Positions 45,201 through 52,241 of a stretch of DNA of 64,000 bases are shown here, in pieces. Both the position numbers and the translations under genes were made by a program. The DNA is from Hymenobacter perfusus. Its GTDB lineage: Bacteria > Bacteroidota > Bacteroidia > Cytophagales > Hymenobacteraceae. The notes under the pieces are model-generated. The model was given only the letters and a program-made list of their open reading frames with translations, ran no database searches and was not told the origin of the DNA. The DNA is taken from NCBI RefSeq assembly GCF_003944765.1, contig NZ_RWIU01000006.1, positions 124,001 to 188,000 on the forward strand, given 5' to 3'. Every line of letters starts with the position of its first letter. The stretch's first letter is position 1.

Positions 45201-45833
45201 ATGCAGATTACCGCCACGGGCCTGAGCAAGCGGTTTGCCCGGGAATGGATTTTCCGGGACCTCACCCACACGTTTCGGGCGGGTACGGCCACGGCCATTC
45301 TGGGACCCAATGGGGCGGGCAAGAGCACGCTGCTCAACACGCTGTCGGGCCAGATTTTGCCCACGGCCGGCACTATTTTGTATGAGCACCAGGGCCGGCC
45401 GGTAGCGGTGGAGGACGTGCCTGCCCGCCTGGCCTATGCCGCACCCTATCTGGAGCTGATTGAGGAGCTGAGCCTGACCGAGCTGATCCGGTTTCACACC
45501 CGCTTCAAGCCGCTACGGCCGGGCCTCTCAGCCGAGGAGCTCATTACGCTGATGTACCTGGAGAAATCCCGCCACAAGCTGGTGCGCGACTTTTCCAGCG
45601 GCATGAAGCAGCGCCTGAAGCTGGCCCTGGCCCTCTATGCCGATACCCCCCTGCTCCTGCTGGACGAGCCCACCACCAACCTGGACCGGACCGGGGTGGA
45701 ATGGTACCTGGAACACGTGCGGGCGACGCTGGCCGGCCGTACGGTCCTGGTATCAAGCAATGTGCCCGAGGAGTACGACTTTTGCACGGCGCAGGTCAAC
45801 ATTACAGATTTCGGGGCAAAGGCCGCCCGGTAG
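45201..45833 (+). CDS. ABC transporter ATP-binding protein
   Basis: 210 residues. Walker A GPNGAGKST near residue 37, signature FSSGMKQRLKLALALY, Walker B LLLLDEPTTNLDRTG. No permease gene is adjacent, so its transporter is elsewhere or it has a regulatory role. The last of the run of heptamer-separated genes starting at the HD gene; LPS-related function is not shown. Confidence 0.88.
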   Translation: MQITATGLSKRFAREWIFRDLTHTFRAGTATAILGPNGAGKSTLLNTLSGQILPTAGTILYEHQGRPVAVEDVPARLAYAAPYLELIEELSLTELIRFHTRFKPLRPGLSAEELITLMYLEKSRHKLVRDFSSGMKQRLKLALALYADTPLLLLDEPTTNLDRTGVEWYLEHVRATLAGRTVLVSSNVPEEYDFCTAQVNITDFGAKAAR

Positions 45834-45896
45834 GTGTTTGGGGTAAAATATGCGCCCCGGCAACCTAGATGGAAACCTTCGCAGCGGTTCCGCACG

Positions 45897-45904
45897 TATC
45901 TTTG
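45897..45904 (+). promoter_or_regulatory. Putative -7 box of the acidic protein gene
   Basis: TATCTTTG, 64 bases upstream of the ATG at 45969. Confidence 0.5.
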
Positions 45905-45968
45905 CCGCAACAACGCCCCGGCGTTTTTCCTCTGAATCTTATCACCCTTTTCTGACCCTAGCAAGGCC

Positions 45969-46328
45969 ATGAGACAACACGACGACCTCGAAGACGACCT
46001 TTTCGACGATGATGAGCTGGACAACTTTGCGGCTACCGGCGGCGACGCTACCCGGGGCAACCCCGAAGACCAACTCTCGGCCAAATACGCCGACTACCTG
46101 ATGTGGCGTGACACCGGCTCCTCGCACGATGAGGCGCTGGACCTGGCCAGCATGACCGAAGACGAGTACGCCACCGCCGAAGCCACCGAAGACCCCGACG
46201 GCAGCACCGGCTTCAGCTCCCTCGACGACCTGGATGATGACGACCTTTCCGACGACGACTCCGACGAGTACGGTAGCAGCGGCAGCTCCCGCAACAGCCG
46301 CCGCAACTCCGACTACGACGACTATTAA
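45969..46328 (+). CDS. Small, extremely acidic protein
   Basis: 119 residues, dominated by D, E and S. It starts MRQHDDLEDDLFDDDELDNF, has one ordered-looking stretch (SAKYADYLMWRDTGSSHDEALDLASM), and ends in a D/S/R-rich disordered tail (SRNSRRNSDYDDY). No domain recognised; likely cytoplasmic, with a protein- or RNA-mimicking charge pattern. A -7 box and a good terminator make it a convincing single gene. Confidence 0.75.
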   Translation: MRQHDDLEDDLFDDDELDNFAATGGDATRGNPEDQLSAKYADYLMWRDTGSSHDEALDLASMTEDEYATAEATEDPDGSTGFSSLDDLDDDDLSDDDSDEYGSSGSSRNSRRNSDYDDY

Positions 46329-46329
46329 T

Positions 46330-46492
46330 CTGTAATGTGCAGAATGTGGTTGGAATGTGTGGAATGCCTTATTCTCCTCCCTCTGTTCCACCACTTCTGC
46401 CCACTGAAAAGGCCCGCTTTCCTACTGGAAAGCGGGCCTTTTCATATCTACTCCCGAGAAAAATCATTTATCACATTCCCACCACATTAAGA
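46330..46492. repeat. AATGTG-word arms around a terminator
   Basis: 46333-46368 repeats AATGTG/GGAATG words on the plus strand; 46474-46492 holds the inverted form (CACATTCCCACCACATTAAG). The terminator at 46405-46443 lies between. Period is near 8-9 bases and less regular than elsewhere. Confidence 0.5.
46405..46443. terminator. Bidirectional terminator
   Basis: AAAAGGCCCGCTTTCC-TACT-GGAAAGCGGGCCTTTT, with A and T tracts on both sides, between convergent genes. Confidence 0.9.
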
Positions 46493-46496
46493 ACTC

Positions 46497-47261
46497 CTAC
46501 TTCCGGCCGAAAACGCGCTTGAGTATATCGGTGGTGCGGGCCACGGGGTTTTCGCGGATGTTGGCTTCCTCCTGGGCTACCAAGGTGAACAAGCCATCAA
46601 TGGCTTTGCCGGTGGCGTACTGGTTAAGGTCGGTTTGCACGGGCGTAACCAGCGGGATGCGGTTGTAGCGGGTGGTCAGGTCGGTGTAGTATTTGGTGGC
46701 TCCTACCTTGTCGAGGCTTTGCTGGATGATGGGTCGGAAGGCCGTGGTGAGCTGCTCGGTGGTGGTGCGCTTGAGGTAGTTGGTGGCGGCGTCCTTCTCC
46801 CCGGTCAGGATGCCCCACACGTCCTTAAACGTGAGGCTTTTGATGGCGGCCAGGAAAATAGGCTTGGCACTCTTGGCGGCATCCTCCGCGCCCCGGTTCA
46901 ACGACAACTCAAACTTATCCACCTGGCTGCCCAGGCCCAGCTTACGGAGCGTGGTAGCCACGCGCTGCGCATCGGCGGGAAACGGAATCCGGATCAAGCG
47001 ATTCAGGTAGAAGCCGTCCTGTTTGGAGGCCTGGTCGGTGCCTTTGCTGATGCCCTGCGAGAGGGCCTCGCGCAGGCCCTGGGCCGCTTCCTGCTGCGTG
47101 AGGCTGCCCGTGCCGGTGCTGCCAGTTGGGCTGGTAGTGGTAGTTTTGGGCAGCGTGGTTTTGAGAATATCTCCCAGCTTCGAGAGCTTAATCTGAGCCG
47201 AAGCGGATAGCTGCAGCCCCAGCAGCACGGCGGGTAACACGAGAAAACGGCGGTAGTTCAT
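46497..47261 (-). CDS. DUF4197 protein (first paralogue)
   Basis: 254 residues. Signal peptide MNYRRFLVLPAVLLGLQLSA then a short Thr/Ser/Gly linker and the DUF4197 domain: GLREALSQGISKGTDQASKQDGF, IRIPFPADAQRVATTLRKLG, AKSAKPIFLAAIKSLTFKDV, ending AVRTTDILKRVFGRK-like. Exported, function unknown. A second copy is the next gene upstream on the same strand. Confidence 0.9.
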   Translation of the reverse strand: MNYRRFLVLPAVLLGLQLSASAQIKLSKLGDILKTTLPKTTTTSPTGSTGTGSLTQQEAAQGLREALSQGISKGTDQASKQDGFYLNRLIRIPFPADAQRVATTLRKLGLGSQVDKFELSLNRGAEDAAKSAKPIFLAAIKSLTFKDVWGILTGEKDAATNYLKRTTTEQLTTAFRPIIQQSLDKVGATKYYTDLTTRYNRIPLVTPVQTDLNQYATGKAIDGLFTLVAQEEANIRENPVARTTDILKRVFGRK

Positions 47262-47329
47262 GGCGAGGAAAGTGAGCGGCAAATATACTGCCGGCACTTT
47301 TGCAGAAACCGGACCAGGATTTTTTTGGA

Positions 47330-47490
47330 AAGTGTAAAGTCAAAGCCCTACCTGTCATCCTAAGCATTCCGCGCATCAAGCGGCGACGAATGACCTTATC
47401 ACGTTAGAACGATACCAGTGTTAGTCGTTCATGCGTGACAAGGTCCTTCGCTCTGCTCAGGATGACAGGTAGGGCTTTGACTTTACACTT
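47330..47490. repeat. TGTCATCC-type palindromic element with 31-bp perfect arms
   Basis: Arms 47330-47360 and 47460-47490 are exact reverse complements. Their inner ends are TGTCATCC, the outer 23 bases are unique to this site. The centre carries imperfect inner pairing (GACCTTATCACG against GTGACAAGGTC). A relative with the same inner motifs lies at 49736-49832. Confidence 0.9.
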
Positions 47491-47495
47491 CTTTA

Positions 47496-48314
47496 CTACT
47501 TCCCGCCGAATACGCGCTTGAGCAGGGCGCTGCCCTGGGCGGCGGGGTTGGCCCGGATGCGGCCTTCCTCGGCGGCCATGAGGGCAAACAGGCCATCCAC
47601 GGTTTTCTCGGTGGCGTAGGGCACCAGCTGCGGGTTGAGGGGCGTCACGAGCGGAATCTTGTTATAGCGGGCCACCATTTCGGCGTAGAGCCTGATGGCC
47701 CCAGTTTGTTCCAACGACTGCTGCACGGTAGGCTGGAACGTGGTGCGCAGGTCAGCGGCCGTTTTTTCGTAGAGCAGCGTGGTAGCCGCGTCCGTTTCCT
47801 TGCTGGTAGCCAGCGTGAGGGCATCCTGGAGGCTCAGGTTCTGTACCGCGTTCAGGAAGATGGGCTTAGCCTGGCCGGCGGCCGTTTCGGCGGCGCGGTT
47901 CAGGGCCACCTCAAAGTTATCGACCAAAGCGCCGGCCCGTAGCTTGCGCAGCGTGGCGGCTACCAGCTCCGCCTCGGGCGGGAACGGAATGCGGATATCG
48001 GCGTTGGCGTTGAAGCCGTCGGTTTCGCCGCCCTGGGCCACGGCTTTGGTCACGGCCTGGGTGAGGGCCTCGCGCAGGCCGCCGGTAGCTTCGTCGGCCG
48101 TGAGGGGCACTACCACGGGTGCTACCACTTTGGTAGCGGCGGCAACTTTGGTGGTGGTCGTGGTCTTTTTGACGGGCGTCGTTTTCTTGACCGGGGTGGT
48201 TTTCTTGGTGGTGGTCGTGGTTTTTTTCGTGGTGGTTTTGGTTTGGGCGGCGGCCAGCTGCGCGGTGGCCAGGATGAGCGTGAGACCCAAAGCGAGGGTA
48301 CGGAGGGGAGTCAT
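47496..48314 (-). CDS. DUF4197 protein (second paralogue)
   Basis: 272 residues. Signal peptide TPLRTLALGLTLILATAQLA, then a low-complexity TTTKKTTPVKK linker of about 40 residues, and the DUF4197 domain (GLREALTQAVTKAVAQGGETDGF, IRIPFPPEAELVAATLRKL, GSALLKRVFGGK). Clearly a tandem duplicate of the neighbour, with the linker as the main difference. Function unknown. Confidence 0.9.
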   Translation of the reverse strand: MTPLRTLALGLTLILATAQLAAAQTKTTTKKTTTTTKKTTPVKKTTPVKKTTTTTKVAAATKVVAPVVVPLTADEATGGLREALTQAVTKAVAQGGETDGFNANADIRIPFPPEAELVAATLRKLRAGALVDNFEVALNRAAETAAGQAKPIFLNAVQNLSLQDALTLATSKETDAATTLLYEKTAADLRTTFQPTVQQSLEQTGAIRLYAEMVARYNKIPLVTPLNPQLVPYATEKTVDGLFALMAAEEGRIRANPAAQGSALLKRVFGGK

Positions 48315-48413
48315 ACGGGAAAAATCGGGTAAACCCAGACGCCGGTGTGGCGTTGTTAGCGGGCGAGGTGCCAATATTGCGCCAAATCCGCTACTCTACC
48401 TAACCTTCTCTCC

Positions 48414-49667
48414 ATGCCCCTCATTCCCGACGTTGAAATCATGACCATTGGCGACGAGCTGCTCTACGGGCAGGTCATCGACACCAATTCGGCCTTTATG
48501 GGCCAGGAGCTGGGCAAGCTGGGCCTGCGCGTGCGCCAGATTACCAGCGTCTCCGACCGGGCCGACGAAATTGTAGCTGCCCTCGACCTGGCCCGGCAGC
48601 GGGCCCAGGTGGTACTGATGACCGGCGGCCTCGGTCCCACCAAAGACGACCTCACCAAGCACGTACTGGCCCGCTACTTCGGCGCGGAGCTGGTGCTGCA
48701 CGAGCCCACTCTACACCACGTGGAAGGCATTTTTGCCCGCTACAACCGGCCCATGCTGGAAGTAAACCGCCAGCAGGCCCTGGTGCCGGCCAACTGTACG
48801 GTGCTGCATAACGCCCTGGGCACGGCCCCCGGCATGTGGTTCGAGGACCGGGGCACCGTGTTCGTAAGCATGCCCGGCGTGCCGTTTGAAATGAAAGGGC
48901 TGATGACCGACGAGGTGCTGCCCCGCCTGCGCCAGCACTTCCAGACGCCCCCCATTGAGCACGTGGTGGTGCAGACGGTGGGCCTGGGCGAGTCGTTTCT
49001 GGCCCAGCGCATCGAGAGCTGGGAAGCAGCCCTGCCCGCCAACATCAAACTGGCCTACCTACCCTCTTTGGGCGGCGTACGCCTGCGCCTCACCGGCCAC
49101 GACGACGGCCAGCCCGACCTGCGTGCCCGCATGGAGGCCTTACTGCCCGAGCTGCGCACCTTGCTCGGTGACCATATATTCGCCGTAGGCGAAATCAACC
49201 TGGAAACGGCCGTGGGCACTTTGCTAGCCGAGCGGGGCCTCACGGTGGGCACCGCCGAGAGCTGCACTGGCGGCCTGCTGGCCCACCGCCTCACCAGCGT
49301 GCCCGGCAGCTCCCGCTACTACCAGGGCAGCATCATTGCCTACTCCAACGACATCAAGATGCAGGAGCTGGGTGTGAAGCCCGAAACCTTGGCCGCCCAC
49401 GGGGCCGTGAGCGAAGCCGCCGTGGCCGAAATGGCCGAGGGCCTGCGCCGCCGCCTGGGCGTTGATGTGGCCCTGGCCACCAGCGGCATTGCCGGCCCCG
49501 ACGGCGGCACCGACGCCAAGCCCGTGGGCACCATCTGTATTGCCTATGCCGACGCCCGCCGCACCGTCACCCGCCAGATCAGCTTCAACCGCGGCCGCCA
49601 GCTCAACCTGGAGTACACCACCACCGCCGCCCTGAATCTGCTGCGACTGGAAGTGGAGAAGGGGTGA
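48414..49667 (+). CDS. cinA: CinA-family protein (NMN deamidase / competence-damage protein)
   Basis: 417 residues. N-terminal MoaB/Mog-like domain (PDVEIMTIGDELLYGQVIDT, VVLMTGGLGPTKDD), middle KOW-like region, and the C-terminal NMN amidohydrolase domain (VGTAESCTGGLLAHRLTSVP with the catalytic Ser, IAYSNDIKMQELGV, SGIAGPDGGTDAKPVGTI). The role is pyridine-nucleotide salvage. Its stop codon is inside the first word of the next octamer array. Confidence 0.95.
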   Translation: MPLIPDVEIMTIGDELLYGQVIDTNSAFMGQELGKLGLRVRQITSVSDRADEIVAALDLARQRAQVVLMTGGLGPTKDDLTKHVLARYFGAELVLHEPTLHHVEGIFARYNRPMLEVNRQQALVPANCTVLHNALGTAPGMWFEDRGTVFVSMPGVPFEMKGLMTDEVLPRLRQHFQTPPIEHVVVQTVGLGESFLAQRIESWEAALPANIKLAYLPSLGGVRLRLTGHDDGQPDLRARMEALLPELRTLLGDHIFAVGEINLETAVGTLLAERGLTVGTAESCTGGLLAHRLTSVPGSSRYYQGSIIAYSNDIKMQELGVKPETLAAHGAVSEAAVAEMAEGLRRRLGVDVALATSGIAGPDGGTDAKPVGTICIAYADARRTVTRQISFNRGRQLNLEYTTTAALNLLRLEVEKG

Positions 49668-49927
49668 ATGGGTGGCTGGTTGAATGGGTGGATTGCTGAA
49701 TGGGTGGATTAGTAGCTGGTTGAATAGTGGCAAACTGTCATCCTGAGCTTGCGAAGGACCTTATCACGTTAGGTGTACTACCGGATGACTTGTTCACACG
49801 TGATAAGGTTCTTCGCTCCTCTCAGGATGACAGCCGTATCCCATCAAACCATTCAACCATCCACCTATTCAATAATCCAGCAATCCACCCATTCAACAAT
49901 CCCACAATCCAACAGTCCAACACTTCA
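49664..49927 (+). repeat. Octamer-armed spacer with nested palindromic element
   Basis: First arm from the cinA stop: GTGAATGG, GTGGCTGG, TTGAATGG, GTGGATTG, CTGAATGG, GTGGATTA and so on in 8-base steps. Second arm 49843-49927, inverted with the same words (minus strand TTGAATGG, GTGGATTG, CTGGATTA). The TGTCATCC element lies between the arms. Confidence 0.8.
49736..49832. repeat. TGTCATCC-type palindromic element
   Basis: Ends TGTCATCCTGAG and CTCAGGATGACA; inner pairing GCGAAGGACCTTATCACG against CGTGATAAGGTTCTTCGC. Same family as 47353-47468. Confidence 0.8.
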
Positions 49928-49929
49928 CT

Positions 49930-49937
49930 TACCTTTG
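49930..49937 (+). promoter_or_regulatory. Putative -7 box of the E2 gene
   Basis: TACCTTTG, 48 bases upstream of the ATG at 49985; supports independent transcription from cinA. Confidence 0.5.
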
Positions 49938-49984
49938 GGCTCCGAAACCCACCCCCACCCTTTTCCCTAAACACCCCCAACCGC

Positions 49985-51373
49985 ATGGCACGAGTGGAAA
50001 TGACGATGCCCAAGATGGGCGAATCCATCATGGAAGGCACCGTCCTGAAATGGCTCAAACAAGTAGGCGACACCATCGACCAGGATGAGTCGGTGCTGGA
50101 AGTAGCTACCGATAAGGTGGATACTGAGGTACCGGCTCTGCACGCCGGCGTGCTCCAGGAAATCCTGGTGCAGGAAGGCCAGGTAGTAGCCGTGGGGGCT
50201 CCCATTGCCGTTATTGAAACCGACGCCGCCAGCGCCGCCAGCGCTGCCCCGGCCGCCGCTGCCGAGGCTCCCGCTCCTACCATCAACGGCGCTGAGAAGC
50301 CCACCGTACCTTACCTGCCCGAAGCCCACGACCCGCAGGCCAACGCCGCCCAAGCCGTAGCCGCCCAGCCCCAGGCCAGCCGCTTCTACTCGCCGCTCGT
50401 GCTCAGCATTGCCCGCGAAGAAGGCATTTCGATGGGTGACCTGGAGTACCTGCCCGGCACCGGCAGCGAAGGCCGCGTGACGAAAAAAGACATCCTCGAT
50501 TACGTAGCCGCCGGCAAGAAGCCGCTGACGCAGGCCGCTGCTGCGGCTCCGATAGCCGCAGTACCAGCGGCCCCAGCCCCGGTAGCTGCTCCAGCCGCTG
50601 CTCCCGCCCAACAACCAGCAACGAACAACCAGCAACCAACCAAAGCGGTGCCGTCTATCAGCGGCAACCAGGAGCTGCTGGAAATGGACCGCATGCGCAA
50701 AATGATTGCCCAGCGCATGGTGGATAGCAAGCGGATTTCGCCCCACGTCACCTCGTTTGTGGAGGCCGACGTGACCGACATCGTGAACTGGCGCAACAAG
50801 CACAAGGATGCCTACAAGAAGCGCGAGGGCGAAAACCTCACCTTCACGCCCATCTTCATCCAGGCCATTGCCCGCGCCATTCAAGACTTCCCGATGATCA
50901 ACGTGTCCATTGAGGGCGACTACATCATCAAAAAGCGCGACATCAACATTGGCGTGGCCGTAGCGCTGCCTTCCGGCAACCTTATTGTGCCCGTGATTCA
51001 CAACGCCGACCAGCTGAACCTGAACGGCCTGAGCAAGAAGCTCAACGACCTGGCTAACCGTGCCCGCACCAACAAACTCAAGCCCGAGGACTTGGAAGGC
51101 GGCACCTACACCGTGTCCAACGTCGGCTCGTTTGGCAACGTGATGGGCACGCCCATCATCATGCAGCCGCAGGTGGCCATCATGGCCGTGGGCGCTATCA
51201 AGAAGAAGCCCGCCGTCATCGAAACCCCGCAGGGTGATTTGATTGGCGTGCGCCACTTCATGTTCCTGAGCCACAGCTACGACCACCGCGTGGTGGACGG
51301 CTCCCTGGGCGGTATGTTCGTGCGCCGCGTGGCCGACTACCTGGAGCAGTTCGACCCCAATACCAGCATTTAG
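49985..51373 (+). CDS. 2-oxoacid dehydrogenase E2 (dihydrolipoyl acyltransferase)
   Basis: 462 residues. Lipoyl domain 1-78 with lipoyl-lysine in EVATDKVDTEVPA, a first Ala/Pro linker, an E1/E3-binding domain (FYSPLVLSIAREEGISMGDL, EGRVTKKDILDYV), a second linker and the catalytic core ending FLSHSYDHRVVDGSLGGM with the HxxxD active site. The set suits a branched-chain or similar acyltransferase; E1 and E3 are not adjacent. The second linker is encoded in part by a heptamer array (50609-50645). The frame is open upstream of 49985 through the repeats, but the lipoyl domain fixes the start. Confidence 0.94.
   Translation: MARVEMTMPKMGESIMEGTVLKWLKQVGDTIDQDESVLEVATDKVDTEVPALHAGVLQEILVQEGQVVAVGAPIAVIETDAASAASAAPAAAAEAPAPTINGAEKPTVPYLPEAHDPQANAAQAVAAQPQASRFYSPLVLSIAREEGISMGDLEYLPGTGSEGRVTKKDILDYVAAGKKPLTQAAAAAPIAAVPAAPAPVAAPAAAPAQQPATNNQQPTKAVPSISGNQELLEMDRMRKMIAQRMVDSKRISPHVTSFVEADVTDIVNWRNKHKDAYKKREGENLTFTPIFIQAIARAIQDFPMINVSIEGDYIIKKRDINIGVAVALPSGNLIVPVIHNADQLNLNGLSKKLNDLANRARTNKLKPEDLEGGTYTVSNVGSFGNVMGTPIIMQPQVAIMAVGAIKKKPAVIETPQGDLIGVRHFMFLSHSYDHRVVDGSLGGMFVRRVADYLEQFDPNTSI
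50609..50645 (+). repeat. In-frame heptamer array in the E2 linker
   Basis: AACAACC, AGCAACG, AACAACC, AGCAACC, AACCAAA follow at 7-base steps and encode part of a QQPATNNQQPTK linker. Confidence 0.65.
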
Positions 51374-51468
51374 AGCTTAGAGCTTAGAGCTTAGAGCTTA
51401 GAGCTTAGAGCTTAGAGCTTAGAGCTTAGAGCTTAGAGCTTAGAGCTTAGAGCTTAGAGCTTAGAGCT
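51371..51468 (+). repeat. TAGAGCT heptamer microsatellite, 14 exact copies
   Basis: Fourteen perfect tandem TAGAGCT units followed by a partial TAGA. The first three bases are the stop codon of the E2 gene. No second arm is present. Confidence 0.97.
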
Positions 51469-51479
51469 TAGAATGTATG

Positions 51480-51518
51480 CGAAAGGCCCCGCCGTGGTTA
51501 CGTGGCGGGGCCTTTTTG
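51480..51518 (+). terminator. Rho-independent terminator of the E2 gene
   Basis: GAAAGGCCCCGCC-loop-GGCGGGGCCTTTTT, directly after the heptamer array. Confidence 0.9.
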
Positions 51519-51532
51519 TGGGCGCTAGGCCG

Positions 51533-51540
51533 TACTTTTG
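51533..51540 (+). promoter_or_regulatory. Putative -7 box of the small anchored-protein gene
   Basis: TACTTTTG, 134 bases upstream of the ATG at 51675. A degenerate copy of the 41-bp repeat (AAACCGGTTTTTCGAGGC) lies at 51568-51600. Confidence 0.35.
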
Positions 51541-51674
51541 TTTGATTTTCGGCGGCATTCGTCCGCTGACCAAACCGGTTTTTCGAGGCTGGTTTCCTTC
51601 TTTCCGGTTTCGGCTGTTATCTGCCCGACGAGAAGCTGCTTACTGCTCCCGAAACGCCATTACCCCCTGCTTAC

Positions 51675-51887
51675 ATGAACAAAGCGCTGCCCCTAGCCGC
51701 CCTCCTCATTGCCCTCGGCCTGATCCTGTTTCTCTACCAGCGCCTGCAAACCACTGAGGCCGCGCTGGAAATGGCCAACCGCCGTTTTGCCGACTGCGAG
51801 ACGGTGAACTTTCAGCTCCAGAACCAGCTCACCCAAGCCACCCGCGGCCCCGTCCCCGACAGCCTGCGCGTAGTAAGCGGCGAGTAG
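51675..51887 (+). CDS. Small single-pass membrane protein
   Basis: 70 residues. One N-terminal helix (LPLAALLIALGLILFLY) then a likely short coiled coil (QRLQTTEAALEMANRRFADC). No family recognised. The strand, spacing and coding periodicity look real, but it is short. Confidence 0.55.
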   Translation: MNKALPLAALLIALGLILFLYQRLQTTEAALEMANRRFADCETVNFQLQNQLTQATRGPVPDSLRVVSGE

Positions 51888-51919
51888 CCGAACGGCCCGG
51901 CCCCACCCCGACATCTCCC

Positions 51920-52116
51920 AGGACAAAACCAATCGGTTTTTAAACCCTGAGGCGTCCTCACAGGGCAAAACCAATCGGTTTTAAGCTCCGAGGTTTCCTC
52001 ACGGGGCAAAACCAATCGGTTTTAAGCTCTGAGATTTCCTCACAGGGCAAAACCAATCGGTTTGAAGCTCCGAGGCTTCCTCACGGGGCAAAACCAATCG
52101 GTTTTAAGCTCTGAGG
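51920..52116. repeat. 41-bp tandem repeat, five copies
   Basis: The core CAAAACCAATCGG begins at 51924, 51966, 52007, 52048 and 52089 (steps 42, 41, 41, 41). Each unit has AAAACCAATCGGTTTT (a 6-bp stem with four-base loop) and an AAGCTCYGAGGYTTCCTCAC segment. It lies between two convergent genes. Confidence 0.9.
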
Positions 52117-52156
52117 CCTGATCATCATCGGGGAGCGGCAGCGGTAGCCGCCACGC

Positions 52157-52229
52157 AAAACCGACCGGCCGGGATGCGCTTGGGCACCCGGACGGTCGGT
52201 TTTAGGTAACGGGCCACCTGGCCCGTTAC
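52157..52229. terminator. Two hairpins ending the TonB receptor transcript
   Basis: 52157-52203: AAAACCGACCG...CGGTCGGTTTT; 52206-52229: perfect GTAACGGGCC-ACCT-GGCCCGTTAC. Both lie within 85 bases of the receptor stop. The first shares the AAAACCGAYCGG word with the 41-bp repeats. Confidence 0.75.
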
Positions 52230-52241
52230 GCAGGTACCGGG

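Noticed and set aside
49727..49984. N-terminal extension of the E2 protein
   Set aside because: The frame is open only because it runs through the TGTCATCC element and octamer arm; the lipoyl domain starts at 49985.
51920..52116. CRISPR array
   Set aside because: Units are tandem with almost no unique spacer, and no cas gene is nearby.
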